From contig NZ_NRQY01000001.1 in the NCBI RefSeq assembly GCF_003996855.1, positions 1 through 48,797 on the forward strand: a stretch of 48,797 bases of DNA. Reading direction: 5' to 3'. This document shows positions 9,832 through 18,390 of this stretch, piece by piece (positions within the stretch are counted from its first letter, which is position 1; the number at the start of each line of letters is the position of its first letter). Source of the stretch: Morganella morganii (GTDB lineage: Bacteria; Pseudomonadota; Gammaproteobacteria; Enterobacterales; Enterobacteriaceae). A program made the position numbers and the translations under genes. The notes under the pieces are model-generated. The model had not been told where the DNA came from. It was given only the letters and a program-made list of their open reading frames with translations, and searched no databases.

Positions 9832-10011
9832 ATCAGTTCCCTTTGTTAATGAGTTTATTGTCTTTGTAGTGATAACAAGTCCGAATACTAATCATAAGCG
9901 AATAAATCTTGTTCGCTCATTTTTTACGTAAGGAAATATAAAATTCCTTAAATTTCGGCTTTATTTCTGACACACATTTTCCTGCATCAGGTTCAGGAAT
10001 ATGGAGAAAAA
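9832..10011. other. Intergenic region with divergent promoters
   Basis: This AT-rich stretch must hold the promoter of the DUF4822 gene (minus) and that of the leader ORF and exported-protein gene (plus). I see no coding potential and no operator I can name. Confidence 0.4.
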
Positions 10012-10062
10012 ATGAAGGAATGTGCAGATATTATGATGAATTGTGCAGAAATTATGATTTGA
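10012..10062 (+). CDS. Possible 16-residue leader peptide
   Basis: The ORF reads MKECADIMMNCAEIMI and stops at TGA. It is preceded by GGAG with 5-nt spacing, a very good site. The coding DNA consists of two direct repeats 21 bp (seven codons) apart, so the peptide repeats ECADIM/NCAEIM, with a Cys in each half and four Met after the start. It lies 105 bp upstream of a His/Gly-rich exported-protein gene. It could be a regulatory upstream ORF or could be a by-product of a repeated protein-binding site; nothing in the sequence decides between them. Confidence 0.4.
   Translation: MKECADIMMNCAEIMI
10021..10058 (+). repeat. Direct repeat with 21-bp period
   Basis: TGTGCAGATATTATGAT (10021-10037) and TGTGCAGAAATTATGAT (10042-10058) differ at one base and are spaced by exactly two helical turns. 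This geometry suits tandem binding of a regulator on one face of the DNA. The regulator is unknown. Confidence 0.6.
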
Positions 10063-10167
10063 CCGTCAGTAAGGGTAAAATGGATTGCCAGTGCAGACGG
10101 TATCGGCAATGATGATACCAACAACGAAATGAAGTATCAGAAATTAACACCCAAAAGGAATATTAAT

Positions 10168-10665
10168 ATGAAAAAGATCATTGCCAGTGTTATCGGATTG
10201 AGTTTGTTAGGTGCCGGGTTTACAGCGTTCGCCGCACCAGCCCCGGCAAATCAGCCACCGCAGAATGGTCAGTACATGGATGGTAACGGCTATTGTGACG
10301 GCAACGGCGGACGCCACATGATGCGCGGCAACCATGACGGACGCGGCTATCATAACAAACGCGGTTACCACAATAACCGGGCGCCGGTTTTTCAGTCCTC
10401 ACTGACAACCGCCACGCCGGGCGAAGCCCTGAAAAAAATGAGCGCGGATGCCCCGGTAATTAATAAAGACGGCAAACAGTATTTTGTGCGCGCCAGCGTC
10501 CGTGATATCAACGGCAACACGCTGTATCAGTCTTCATTATCCACCGCAACACCAAAAGAAGCACTGGCGAAAATGGCGGCAGATGCTCCGGCTGCCGCAT
10601 CCGGTCAGCAGTATTATGTCCGCGCCGGTATCATGGAAATTCTGCCGGCTAACACCGCGCAGTAA
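10168..10665 (+). CDS. Exported His/Gly-rich protein with two internal repeats
   Basis: A 165-residue protein starting at MKKIIASV after AAAGGAA; an in-frame ATG 13 codons upstream lacks a ribosome-binding site. A signal peptide ends near residue 22 (AFA). Residues 34-71 are rich in Gly, His, Asn, Arg and Met (GGRHMMRGNHDGRGYHNKRG), a composition that could bind divalent metal. Residues 76-114 and 121-158 are two copies of one module, recognisable as QSSLTTATPGEALKKMSADAP / QSSLSTATPKEALAKMAADAP, each followed by a YFVRA or YYVRA strand. I do not know the family. It has its own strong terminator, and an unusual direct repeat/leader ORF lies upstream. Confidence 0.85.
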   Translation: MKKIIASVIGLSLLGAGFTAFAAPAPANQPPQNGQYMDGNGYCDGNGGRHMMRGNHDGRGYHNKRGYHNNRAPVFQSSLTTATPGEALKKMSADAPVINKDGKQYFVRASVRDINGNTLYQSSLSTATPKEALAKMAADAPAAASGQQYYVRAGIMEILPANTAQ

Positions 10666-10683
10666 TCCGCATACCGCAGAAAC

Positions 10684-10716
10684 AAAAACACCGCGTACTG
10701 ACGCGGTGTTTTTTTA
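10684..10716. terminator. Strong bidirectional terminator
   Basis: AAAAACACCGCGT-ACTG-ACGCGGTGTTTTTTT is a perfect stem with A and T tracts on either side, shared by the convergent exported-protein and MFS genes. Confidence 0.9.
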
Positions 10717-10729
10717 TTTATGACTGAGA

Positions 10730-11890
10730 TCAGCTTGCCAGAATCCGGGATTTGCGTCGTACCGCTGACAGCAGCATATAAATCGCGGTGGACAGCAGCA
10801 CAATAAAGAAGAAGTTCATGATACCGTCAGGCTGTTTCATAAACTGCCCGGCCACCAGCGGCCCGGCCGCCGAGCCGACGCTGTAGCAGAACAGCATCAC
10901 CTGTGTCGCCGCCACAATCACATTTGCCGTGAGTGTGTCACAGGCCAGCGTGATCGCCACCGGATACAGCGCAAAAGAGGACATTCCCAGCAGTGTCAGC
11001 GCCGCCACCATCACCAGATAGTGACCGGAGAGATAAATCATTCCCATCGCAAATACCCCGGCGAGAGACACCATTGCCAGCAATAAAACTTTACTCATCC
11101 GCGAGGATAACTTGCTGATCACCGGCTGAATAATCATCCCGCCGAGGATGATCGCTGCCATCAGACCACCGACCTGCTCTGTATTGTAGTGTTTTTCCTG
11201 TAACGCCAGCGGCATCAGCCCGTAAATCGTGCCCATGACAATACCGGAGGTCATGCAGCCGACCATTGCCGGTTTACTCAGACGCAGGATCTGCTTGAGG
11301 GATAAGCTTTTATGTCCGCCGTGGCATACCGGCTGAGCTTTGGAGAGCAGCGGCGGCAGTACAGCAGCAAACAGCAGAACCATCACCACTGCAAACGGCA
11401 CCACGCCGGCAGTTCCGAACACACCAATCGCCAGCTGGCCCAGTGTGGTACCGCCGTACAGTGCTGTCATATAAAAGCTCAGGCGTTTGGCGCGGACGGC
11501 CGGGTTATCACCAATCAGCAGCCAGGATTCAATCACCACAAAAATACCGGCAACCGCCACCGCTGCCAGCATACGGGATGCCAGCCACGCGCTGAGATCG
11601 GCATAAAACGGCAAAACCACTACTGTTGCCGCCAGTGCCAGCACAAAGAGAATAAAGGAACGGCGGTGACCGATGTGGGCAATCACCGGCTCAATCAGCA
11701 TCGAACCGAGTAATAAACCAATATAGTAAGCACTGGCTAACCAGCCTGCATAATCAGTCCCGATGGCAAAATGACCCAGCGATAACGGAATCAGGCTCAT
11801 CAGATAGCCGGATGCAATCGCAAATAACGTCAGACCTGCGACAGGAATTAACACGCTGTCAGGACGCGGCGTGCGGATGCTGTGACTCAC
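10730..11890 (-). CDS. YcaD-like major facilitator transporter
   Basis: Inner-membrane carrier of 386 residues with twelve predicted hydrophobic segments, similar in length and in several blocks to E. coli YcaD, including IGHRRSFI after segment 2, ESWLLIG, MVGCMTSGIVMGTIYGLMPLAL and ALYPVAITLACD. Substrate is unknown. The start is GTG at 11890 (GTG AGT CAC) behind GGAG; no ATG fits as well. The next gene upstream in the same direction codes for an IroE-like esterase about 280 bp away, so a link to siderophore handling is conceivable. I see no Fur box in front of this gene and regard that link as weak. Confidence 0.85.
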   Translation of the reverse strand: MSHSIRTPRPDSVLIPVAGLTLFAIASGYLMSLIPLSLGHFAIGTDYAGWLASAYYIGLLLGSMLIEPVIAHIGHRRSFILFVLALAATVVVLPFYADLSAWLASRMLAAVAVAGIFVVIESWLLIGDNPAVRAKRLSFYMTALYGGTTLGQLAIGVFGTAGVVPFAVVMVLLFAAVLPPLLSKAQPVCHGGHKSLSLKQILRLSKPAMVGCMTSGIVMGTIYGLMPLALQEKHYNTEQVGGLMAAIILGGMIIQPVISKLSSRMSKVLLLAMVSLAGVFAMGMIYLSGHYLVMVAALTLLGMSSFALYPVAITLACDTLTANVIVAATQVMLFCYSVGSAAGPLVAGQFMKQPDGIMNFFFIVLLSTAIYMLLSAVRRKSRILAS

Positions 11891-12173
11891 TGCTTTTCTC
11901 CACCTAAAACAAAAAAATCAAAAAAACATGACGCTGCTTTTTTTCTCAGGCTGTTTCATCGCCAAAATGGTTGATGACGGGTCATTGATAGAAGCAGTGG
12001 ATTGTGAATTTATGTCTGAAACGGAGCGGAATATAGCCCCATGTGAGAGAAAAATGAAATCAAAAAAACTAATGGCTGCGAGTAGTTTTTGTTATGGAAG
12101 GAAATAACAGAGGAATATGGGGTTTCCCCTGTTATTTTTGGTATTTTTACATGAGGATTAACAAAAAAATAAC

Positions 12174-13034
12174 TTATTTTTCCTTATCCGCCGGTAACAA
12201 TGAAATTACAGTATCCAGCGCATCAGGGATAACACTGCCGTGGGATTTACTGGGAAAGGTCAGGAACTGACACTGTTTGTCCCGCAGTTGTAACTGATCA
12301 CAAACTTCCCGCGCGGTAATGTCGCTGTAACGGACAGAGAGATTGTGTTTCTGCTCTTCACTCATTTTGCTCAGATCCGGTTTTTCTTCCAGTCCGCCCT
12401 GAGTGATAGTCAGCCGGATATCCGGCGGGAGGCGGTCAAAGCGCTCCGCTGTCATATAAGTGCCATGCCCCCACCACAGGGACGGGCTGGCACTGATGTA
12501 ATCGGTAAATAAACCGGGTTCATCTGTGGCCGTCCGCAGCACAAACAGCCCGCCGAGGCTGTGGCCGAAGAAGTAGCGGCGATCGTTAACAGAATAGTGA
12601 CTGCTCACCCACGGAATAATCTGTTCGCGAATAAACTGCCGGAAAGGCTGTTCACCGCCGCCTGCGGCAAACTGTTCGCCTGCTGCGGGGGGAGTGTAAT
12701 CAAAGGTACGGGTTTTCGGATAGGCCCGGTCAGAGGGATAACCTATTCCCACCACCAGCGGCAATGGTTTATTTTTGCCGGTACTGAGCCGGTTAATCAT
12801 CATCGGAAACTGGCCGTTACCATCGAGCATATAGAGTACGGTGTACGCCGTCTGCGGCTGTTTCGGCTGCGCGATAAAGAGGCGGTAGTGACGATCACCC
12901 TGCTTCATCTCATGATGCGTTACCGTAAACTGCTGTTCTGCCGCCTCACTGAGCGGCGTGATCTCCTGCGAGGGGCGTGCCATCAGGGGAGATACAGCCA
13001 TCATGCAACAAATCACCATTATTTTTTTCCACAT
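12174..13034 (-). CDS. IroE-like periplasmic esterase
   Basis: An alpha/beta hydrolase of the esterase D/Fes family (PF00756), 286 residues, with a signal peptide (residues 1-19, cleavage after LMA). The nucleophile is Ser159 in GHSLGG and the likely catalytic His is His265 in KSHGS. Similar exported enzymes such as IroE cut the trilactone backbone of enterobactin-type siderophores. Its neighbour on the same strand is a TonB-dependent siderophore receptor, which supports a role in siderophore processing. They are separated by about 430 bp of repeats, so they are probably not one operon. Substrate is inferred; a general acyl esterase is the alternative. Confidence 0.8.
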   Translation of the reverse strand: MWKKIMVICCMMAVSPLMARPSQEITPLSEAAEQQFTVTHHEMKQGDRHYRLFIAQPKQPQTAYTVLYMLDGNGQFPMMINRLSTGKNKPLPLVVGIGYPSDRAYPKTRTFDYTPPAAGEQFAAGGGEQPFRQFIREQIIPWVSSHYSVNDRRYFFGHSLGGLFVLRTATDEPGLFTDYISASPSLWWGHGTYMTAERFDRLPPDIRLTITQGGLEEKPDLSKMSEEQKHNLSVRYSDITAREVCDQLQLRDKQCQFLTFPSKSHGSVIPDALDTVISLLPADKEK

Positions 13035-13089
13035 CCTGACTCCGGGAATTACTTACTTAAGAAATCAATTCTGCCACAGTGCGCCGGCT

Positions 13090-13152
13090 GATACCGCACA
13101 GAACGAAAAGACGCTGTCACATCCTTGTCCGCTCGGATCGCGCTATCCCCGG
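13090..13152 (-). repeat. Palindromic repeat family, partial copy C
   Basis: From GATACCGC to ATCCCCGG this matches the left two thirds of copy D, including GACGCTGTCACATCC and TGTCCGCTCGGATCGCGC. The right arm is missing, so it is a truncated element. Orientation is opposite to copies A and B. Confidence 0.7.
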
Positions 13153-13190
13153 AAAGAATAAAACCATCTTCTTTCAAACCCGGGCGGCGG

Positions 13191-13286
13191 GATAACCGGC
13201 AAAGCGGAAAGACGCTGACACATCCCTGTCCGCTCGGATCGCGCCATCCCTGGCGCTTTACGCTTTCCTTTTTTTGCCGGTTAATC
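13191..13286 (-). repeat. Palindromic repeat family, copy D
   Basis: Inverted ends GATAACCGGCAAA..GGAAAG and CTTTCC..TTTGCCGGTTAATC enclose a core CCCTGTCCGCTCGGATCGCG. The reverse complement of copy A aligns along the whole length (CCCTGT.CGCTC, CGCCATCC.TGGC, GCTTT.C), so this is a diverged full-length copy in opposite orientation. Confidence 0.75.
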
Positions 13287-13355
13287 CCTTATGTACTTCA
13301 GCTATGCAAAAAACAAAAAAATTCATAAAAAAATCAATCTGCTAAATTATCCATT

Positions 13356-13443
13356 CTGTGGCAAGGCGGCAAAGTGAGGATATCCCCGGGAGCATACATC
13401 AGTATGTGACCGGGGTAACCGAACGAAGCCAACGCCGCCACAG
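13356..13443. repeat. ERIC-like palindromic element
   Basis: Ends CTGTGGC and GCCACAG are inverted repeats. The core CCCCGGGAGCATAC-ATCA-GTATGTGACCGGGG closely resembles the ERIC consensus (CCCCAGGAGCTTACATAAGTAAGTGACTGGGG in pieces). The 14 bp just after it, GAAGGATGACGCGT (13447-13460), recur at 28523-28536, where they may mark the end of a decayed relative. Confidence 0.8.
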
Positions 13444-13462
13444 GGCGAAGGATGACGCGTAA

Positions 13463-15544
13463 TCAGAAATTCAGTTTCAGATTAGCCCAATACCGGCGCC
13501 CTTCATCGATCTGCCAGTTCCCGTTAGTATCGATATCATCCCCTTTCTCGTTGGCGATGTTCAGTACTGCAAAGTTCAGCAGAGCGTTTGGCATGACCTG
13601 ATAGGTCATCCCGAGGTCGAGGGTGGTGATCCCGCTGCGTTCACGCGGCTGTTTTGCCCCGTTACGCTGTGCTGCCCAGACCTGTTTGCCGGTGTAATTT
13701 GCCTGAGTGTAGAAGTTCATATCCGGGCGGTACTGCCAGTCCAGTTTGGCATTCGCCATATGACGCGGTGTCATTTCCAGCGGCTGTCCTTTCAGGGATT
13801 TGCCGTTGAGTTTTTCGTCGTCACTCTTACGTTCTGAATCTGTGAAGGTATAGTTCACATTCAGGTTCCATTTTTCTGCCACCGGAATACGGGAGGCCAT
13901 TTCCACACCACGGATATTCGCTTTACCCACGTTGTCGTAGATAAATTTGTTCAGGCCAGTGATCGGATCTTTCTCTGTGCCGTCCTGGTAGCTGGTGAGT
14001 TTGTTTTTGAATTCGGTGTTAAACAGTGTCGCGCTGACGGAAAATCCGGATTCGTGATCATAAGAGATACCCAGTTCTTCGGTGACGCTGGTTTCCGGTT
14101 TCAGGTCGCGGTTACCATACATGACCGCGTTACCGCCCTGGGTGGATGTCCCGAAGCTCGGACTAAGTTCACGCAGTGTCGGGGCACGGAACGCTTTCGC
14201 CACACCGCCTTTGATGGTGATTTCATCCGTCAGTTTATACACGGCATACGCACGCGGGTTCCAGTGCTTACCGTAGAATTCATGGTCATCCATACGCAGA
14301 CCGCCGGTCAGTGTCAGGTCGTCAGTTACACTGAATTCATCCTCAGCAAACAGGGCTTTCTGATCCACCGATACCGATTCACTGGCGTAAATAGGTTGTA
14401 ATTTTGTGCCGCCTTTCCCGTCCGGAACTCTGATAGAATCTGCGACGGAATCATCTTTCAGTTTTGAATATTGATACTGACCGCCGACAGTTAAAATGTT
14501 GGAGGGCAGGAAGGCGGTGATTTTTCCGTCAACCACAGTATTGGTAATTTCCGGACGGCGGTAATCGTAGGCCATATTCCAGACCTCGCTGCCTGTATCA
14601 CGTTTACCGGTCTGGGTTTTCCGGATAGTATTTTCCTGGTAAACGCTGAGTTCGCTGTTGATCTCATCCCAGTCACCTTTCCAGGTTAACGCCCAGTGGT
14701 TGCGGTCGTTATTGGTTTCCAGCTTGTCTTTAGTCTGATTGGTAATATTCCCGAAGTTGGCAGTATCATCAATGGATTTACCCGGAGTAGATGTATGTTC
14801 CTGTGTACTTCGGCCGACTTCCGCGAGGAATTTTTGCCCTTCAACCGGGGTAAAGGCCAGTTTGGCGGTGATATTTTTGTCGTCTTTGCGCGGTGTACCT
14901 TCCAGGAGTTTATCTTCGCGGCGATAGTTCAGTCCGCCGTAAACCTGCAATCCCAGTTTATCTTTAATCAGCGGGCCGGAGACGTAGAAATCGGTATTCG
15001 CGGAGTTACCGTAATCTTTACTTTCCTGAATGATACCGCCCATGCCCATTGAGCCGTGCCATTCATCCGCTACTGCTTTGGTGATGATGTTAATCACACC
15101 GCCCATAGCATCAGAACCATACAGGGAGGACATCGGTCCGCGGATAACTTCAATACGCTCGATAGCTTCCACCGGCGGGATAAACCCGGCTTCGTAACCG
15201 CCGCTGCCGTTCGGACGGGATTCACGGCTGTTCTGACGACGTCCGTCCACCATGATCAGGGTGTAATCTCCGGACAGACCACGGATACTGATATCCGGTT
15301 TCAGACTGCCGCCGATCACACTGACGCCCTCCACATCTTTCACCATATCGATCAGGTTGGCAGCCGGTTTATTTTGTAACTGCTCCTTGGTGATAACAGT
15401 AATACTCGCCGGTGCATCGCGCATTTCCTGCGCAAAACCGGATGCGGTAACCACAATGGTATCTTCTTTATTTTCAGCATAAGCGGCGGTCGCCGCTGAC
15501 ATAACAGCAACAGCAAGCAGTGAGCGTTTGAATGAGGCGTTCAT
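13463..15544 (-). CDS. TonB-dependent siderophore receptor (CirA/IrgA/FepA type)
   Basis: Outer-membrane ligand-gated receptor of 693 residues. A signal peptide ends at AYA (residue 23), followed by the TonB box DTIVVTA (28-34), a plug domain (about 35-165, with SIRGLSGDYTLIMVDGRR and RGPMSSLYGSDAMGGVINII), and a 22-strand barrel ending in the aromatic NLKLNF. Plug and barrel features fit catecholate-type receptors of the IrgA/CirA group. I place the start at ATG 15544 behind AGGGA; an upstream TTG in frame is less likely. Two Fur-box sequences upstream indicate induction by iron limitation. The exact ligand cannot be read from sequence. Confidence 0.92.
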   Translation of the reverse strand: MNASFKRSLLAVAVMSAATAAYAENKEDTIVVTASGFAQEMRDAPASITVITKEQLQNKPAANLIDMVKDVEGVSVIGGSLKPDISIRGLSGDYTLIMVDGRRQNSRESRPNGSGGYEAGFIPPVEAIERIEVIRGPMSSLYGSDAMGGVINIITKAVADEWHGSMGMGGIIQESKDYGNSANTDFYVSGPLIKDKLGLQVYGGLNYRREDKLLEGTPRKDDKNITAKLAFTPVEGQKFLAEVGRSTQEHTSTPGKSIDDTANFGNITNQTKDKLETNNDRNHWALTWKGDWDEINSELSVYQENTIRKTQTGKRDTGSEVWNMAYDYRRPEITNTVVDGKITAFLPSNILTVGGQYQYSKLKDDSVADSIRVPDGKGGTKLQPIYASESVSVDQKALFAEDEFSVTDDLTLTGGLRMDDHEFYGKHWNPRAYAVYKLTDEITIKGGVAKAFRAPTLRELSPSFGTSTQGGNAVMYGNRDLKPETSVTEELGISYDHESGFSVSATLFNTEFKNKLTSYQDGTEKDPITGLNKFIYDNVGKANIRGVEMASRIPVAEKWNLNVNYTFTDSERKSDDEKLNGKSLKGQPLEMTPRHMANAKLDWQYRPDMNFYTQANYTGKQVWAAQRNGAKQPRERSGITTLDLGMTYQVMPNALLNFAVLNIANEKGDDIDTNGNWQIDEGRRYWANLKLNF

Positions 15545-15586
15545 AGGATTCCCTGACAAGATTGATATTTTTTATTCGAAATACTA

Positions 15587-15605
15587 AATGAGAATGATTA
15601 ATCCT
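15587..15605. promoter_or_regulatory. Fur-box candidate, proximal
   Basis: AATGAGAATGATTAATCCT resembles the repeating GATAAT/ATTATC Fur pattern and lies 43 bp upstream of the receptor start codon. Confidence 0.6.
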
Positions 15606-15645
15606 ATCATTGATATATGCTATTGAGAATATAATCACAAATGAA

Positions 15646-15671
15646 AATTATTATCATGATGATAATGAATT
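15646..15671. promoter_or_regulatory. Fur-box candidate, distal
   Basis: ATTATTATCATGATGATAAT, centred on ATCATGAT, is a near-perfect palindrome of GATAAT-type hexamers about 110 bp upstream of the receptor start. It is the better of the two Fur sites. Confidence 0.75.
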
Positions 15672-15737
15672 GCTATAACATCGTTAAACCGGAAAGTACA
15701 GCTGGAGAGTAAACAGCAGAAATGAAAATGGCGGCGC

Positions 15738-15775
15738 AAAAAAAAGGCTGCAAATTCAGATGAATTTGCAGCCTT
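15738..15775 (-). terminator. Terminator of the galR/galS gene
   Basis: On the minus strand AAGGCTGCAAATTC and GAATTTGCAGCCTT form a 14-bp perfect stem with a 4-nt loop followed by TTTTTTTT, about 60 bp past the regulator's stop codon. Confidence 0.92.
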
Positions 15776-15835
15776 CTAACAAAGTACCAAAGTAAATAGT
15801 GAGGATAACAGATAAATAAAATTAACACATTCTCG

Positions 15836-16840
15836 TCAGGAAAATCTGCTCATCACCGAGTGGCGGAGAACCAGTACCGGTGTGTAACACGGCGGACAAA
15901 ACGGCAGCGCCTGTGAAGACGCCAGCGCCAGTGCCAGCTGTGTTGCTGTCTGAGCCATCATGTCAACAGGATAACGTATTGTGGTCAGACGGGGTTGGAT
16001 ATATCGTGCGATCATGCTGTCATCAAAACCGATAACAGAAATGTCTTCCGGCGCACGCAACCCGTTTGCCTCAATCACCGACAACGCCCCCGCCGCCATA
16101 AAATCATTGTATGCCACTACCGCCGTCACCGGCAGTGAAAGGGACAACACCGCACTCATTGCCGCTTCCCCGCCCTCTGCCACCGGTTCACCAACCGCAA
16201 TATAGGCCTCCGGCAGCTCACAACCGGCTTCTGTCAGGGCATCTCTGTACCCCGCCAGCCGCTGTGCGCTGTCTTCAATCGTGTGTGATGACGATAAGCA
16301 GGCAATATGGCGGTGTCCCTGTTTCAGCAGATATTGTGTGGCAAGCCGGGTGCCGTGCCGGTTATCCAGGGCAACACAGCGGTTTTCCAGTCCCGGGATC
16401 ATACGGTTGATAAATACCATCGACGGCATTTCCGCTGCATAGCCGCGCAGTTCTTCATCACTCAGCGCCTTGGCATGGATCACACAGGCATCACAGCGGC
16501 TGTTCATCAGCAGTTCAATACCACGCCGCTCATCTTCCTGCCGGTGATAACCATTGCCGATTAAAAGGTGTTTTCCGTGCTGATGTGCCACCTCATCTGC
16601 GGCTTTAACCAGAGAACCGAAAAACGGATCGGACACATCCCCCACCAGAACGCCGACAATATCACTGCTCTGGCTGACCAGCGCCCGCGCCGCGGCATTC
16701 GGGCGGTAAGCCAGTTCTTTCATTGCCGCCTGAACCGCACGGACAGATTCCGATCCGGCTTTCGGTGACTGATTGATAACCCGCGAAACGGTCGCCACAG
16801 ACACTCCCGCCAGTTTCGCCACATCTTTAATGGTCGCCAT
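15836..16840 (-). CDS. GalR/GalS-type LacI-family repressor
   Basis: DNA-binding repressor of 334 residues. The N-terminal HTH (ATIKDVAKLAGVSVATVSRV, residues 2-21) and hinge helix (PNAAARALVSQ) are typical of the LacI family. The periplasmic-binding-protein-like sugar domain matches E. coli GalS/GalR in many blocks (IVHSKALS-like VIHAKALSDEEL, INRMIPG, CVALDNRHGTRLATQYLL, AYNDFMAAGALS). It would bind galactose and control the gal genes whose operon lies 1.4 kb away and whose promoter holds a perfect GalR-type operator. GalR and GalS cannot be separated here. The ATG follows GGAG. Confidence 0.9.
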   Translation of the reverse strand: MATIKDVAKLAGVSVATVSRVINQSPKAGSESVRAVQAAMKELAYRPNAAARALVSQSSDIVGVLVGDVSDPFFGSLVKAADEVAHQHGKHLLIGNGYHRQEDERRGIELLMNSRCDACVIHAKALSDEELRGYAAEMPSMVFINRMIPGLENRCVALDNRHGTRLATQYLLKQGHRHIACLSSSHTIEDSAQRLAGYRDALTEAGCELPEAYIAVGEPVAEGGEAAMSAVLSLSLPVTAVVAYNDFMAAGALSVIEANGLRAPEDISVIGFDDSMIARYIQPRLTTIRYPVDMMAQTATQLALALASSQALPFCPPCYTPVLVLRHSVMSRFS

Positions 16841-16899
16841 TCACCACTCCGTTAGTATTTTGTGATCCCGGTACTTGCCATCCGGTGTAACTCTGCTAA

Positions 16900-17271
<372 letters not shown>

Positions 17272-17281
17272 TAAAAACGGC

Positions 17282-17308
17282 AGTGGCTCACCGTTGTGAG
17301 CCACTTAT
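17282..17308. terminator. Terminator between ygjH and galM
   Basis: AGTGGCTCAC-CGTT-GTGAGCCACT is a perfect 10-bp stem followed by TTATT. It lies between the convergent ygjH and galM genes and can serve ygjH; toward galM the flanking A tract (TAAAAACGG) gives a weaker T tract. Confidence 0.8.
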
Positions 17309-18379
17309 TTAAAACACAAACCGGTATACAGTCACACTCTCCCGCAGTTCCCCTGCCGCTGAAATTCCCCTGACCGCATCCGGCCAGTGCGGGTGATTCG
17401 GGCCGTCCGGGAAATACTGGGTTTCCAGCGCCAGCCCAGCATAATCCTCATAAGCGCCGTGTTTTCCCGGCTGACCGCCGAGATAATTGCCGGTATAAAG
17501 TTGTATGCACGGCATGGTGGTGGCCACTTCCAGACACACATCCCCCGCCGGTGACCAGTATGCCGCAACCATCTGTTTTCCGTCACACAGCGCCGGGTCC
17601 GGTACAAAGGCGTGATCAAACCCCTTTGTCTGCCGTTGAGCCGCTTCTGACATAAACCCCTGCGCCAGCGGTCTGCGGACGCGCAGATCAAATACGGTTC
17701 CGGCGACCGGGCAGAGTGTACCATCCGGTAAGTTATCCGCATTCAGCCCGAGCCGTTTGTCCGCCCGGATCTGCATGTCCCCCTCTGTCACTTTCGCGCC
17801 GCTGTTTTCACCGGCAAGGTTAAAGTAAGCGTGATTAGTCAGACTGACCGGACAGGCTTTGTCTGTCTGTGTCAGGTATGTCAGGCGGACTTCGTTTTCC
17901 GGCGTCAGCTGATAAGTGACTTCTGCCGTGAGATTGCCGGGAAACCCCTGGTCACCGTCCGGTGAATACAGAGAGAATGTTACGGAATCCGCCGCGCGGC
18001 GGCGGATCTGCCAGCGCCGGTGACTGAAGTTATCCGTTCCGCCGTGCAGGCAGGTGGTGCCTTCATTGCAGGCGAGCGGATAAAACTGCCCGTTCAGGGT
18101 GAAACCGCCACCCGCAATCCGGTTGGCGAAGCGTCCGACGGTCGCGCCAAAATACGCCGTCTGACGTGCAAACCCGGCGCTGTCCGCCACGCCGCATACC
18201 ACATCCCGCACGCCGTCCGCCAGCGGCAGCTCACAGCCGAGCCAGGTCGCGCCGGTATCGGCAATACTGATGCGCATGCCGTTGCGGTTGGTCAGAACAA
18301 CGATCTCCGCCGGTCTGCCGTCTGCGGCAGGCTCCGTTTCCAGCGCCCGTTCATACGGGCGCGGCTCCGTGTGTGTCAT
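17309..18379 (-). CDS. galM: Galactose mutarotase (aldose 1-epimerase)
   Basis: Interconverts the alpha and beta anomers of galactose in the cytosol, the first step of the Leloir pathway. The 356-residue protein shows the substrate loop GRFANRIAGG, His112 in CLHGG, the catalytic acid His183 in LTNHAYFNL and the catalytic base Glu319 in ALETQYFPDGPN. It starts at ATG 18379 behind GGAGGTGAT, 11 bp after the galK stop, so it is the last gene of galETKM. It is intact although the two genes before it are damaged. Confidence 0.95.
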   Translation of the reverse strand: MTHTEPRPYERALETEPAADGRPAEIVVLTNRNGMRISIADTGATWLGCELPLADGVRDVVCGVADSAGFARQTAYFGATVGRFANRIAGGGFTLNGQFYPLACNEGTTCLHGGTDNFSHRRWQIRRRAADSVTFSLYSPDGDQGFPGNLTAEVTYQLTPENEVRLTYLTQTDKACPVSLTNHAYFNLAGENSGAKVTEGDMQIRADKRLGLNADNLPDGTLCPVAGTVFDLRVRRPLAQGFMSEAAQRQTKGFDHAFVPDPALCDGKQMVAAYWSPAGDVCLEVATTMPCIQLYTGNYLGGQPGKHGAYEDYAGLALETQYFPDGPNHPHWPDAVRGISAAGELRESVTVYRFVF

Positions 18380-18390
18380 ATCACCTCCGT

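Larger units (their letters stand above)
13035..13462. other. Gene-free gap filled by repeats
   Basis: This 428-bp stretch contains two members of one palindromic repeat family (13090-13152 and 13191-13286) and an ERIC-like element (13356-13443). I see no gene and no Fur box for the esterase. Confidence 0.7.

Noticed and set aside
10129..10167. An upstream in-frame ATG extending the His/Gly-rich protein by 13 residues
   Set aside because: It would place MKYQKLTPKRNIN before a complete signal peptide and has no ribosome-binding site, while the ATG at 10168 has AAAGGAA.
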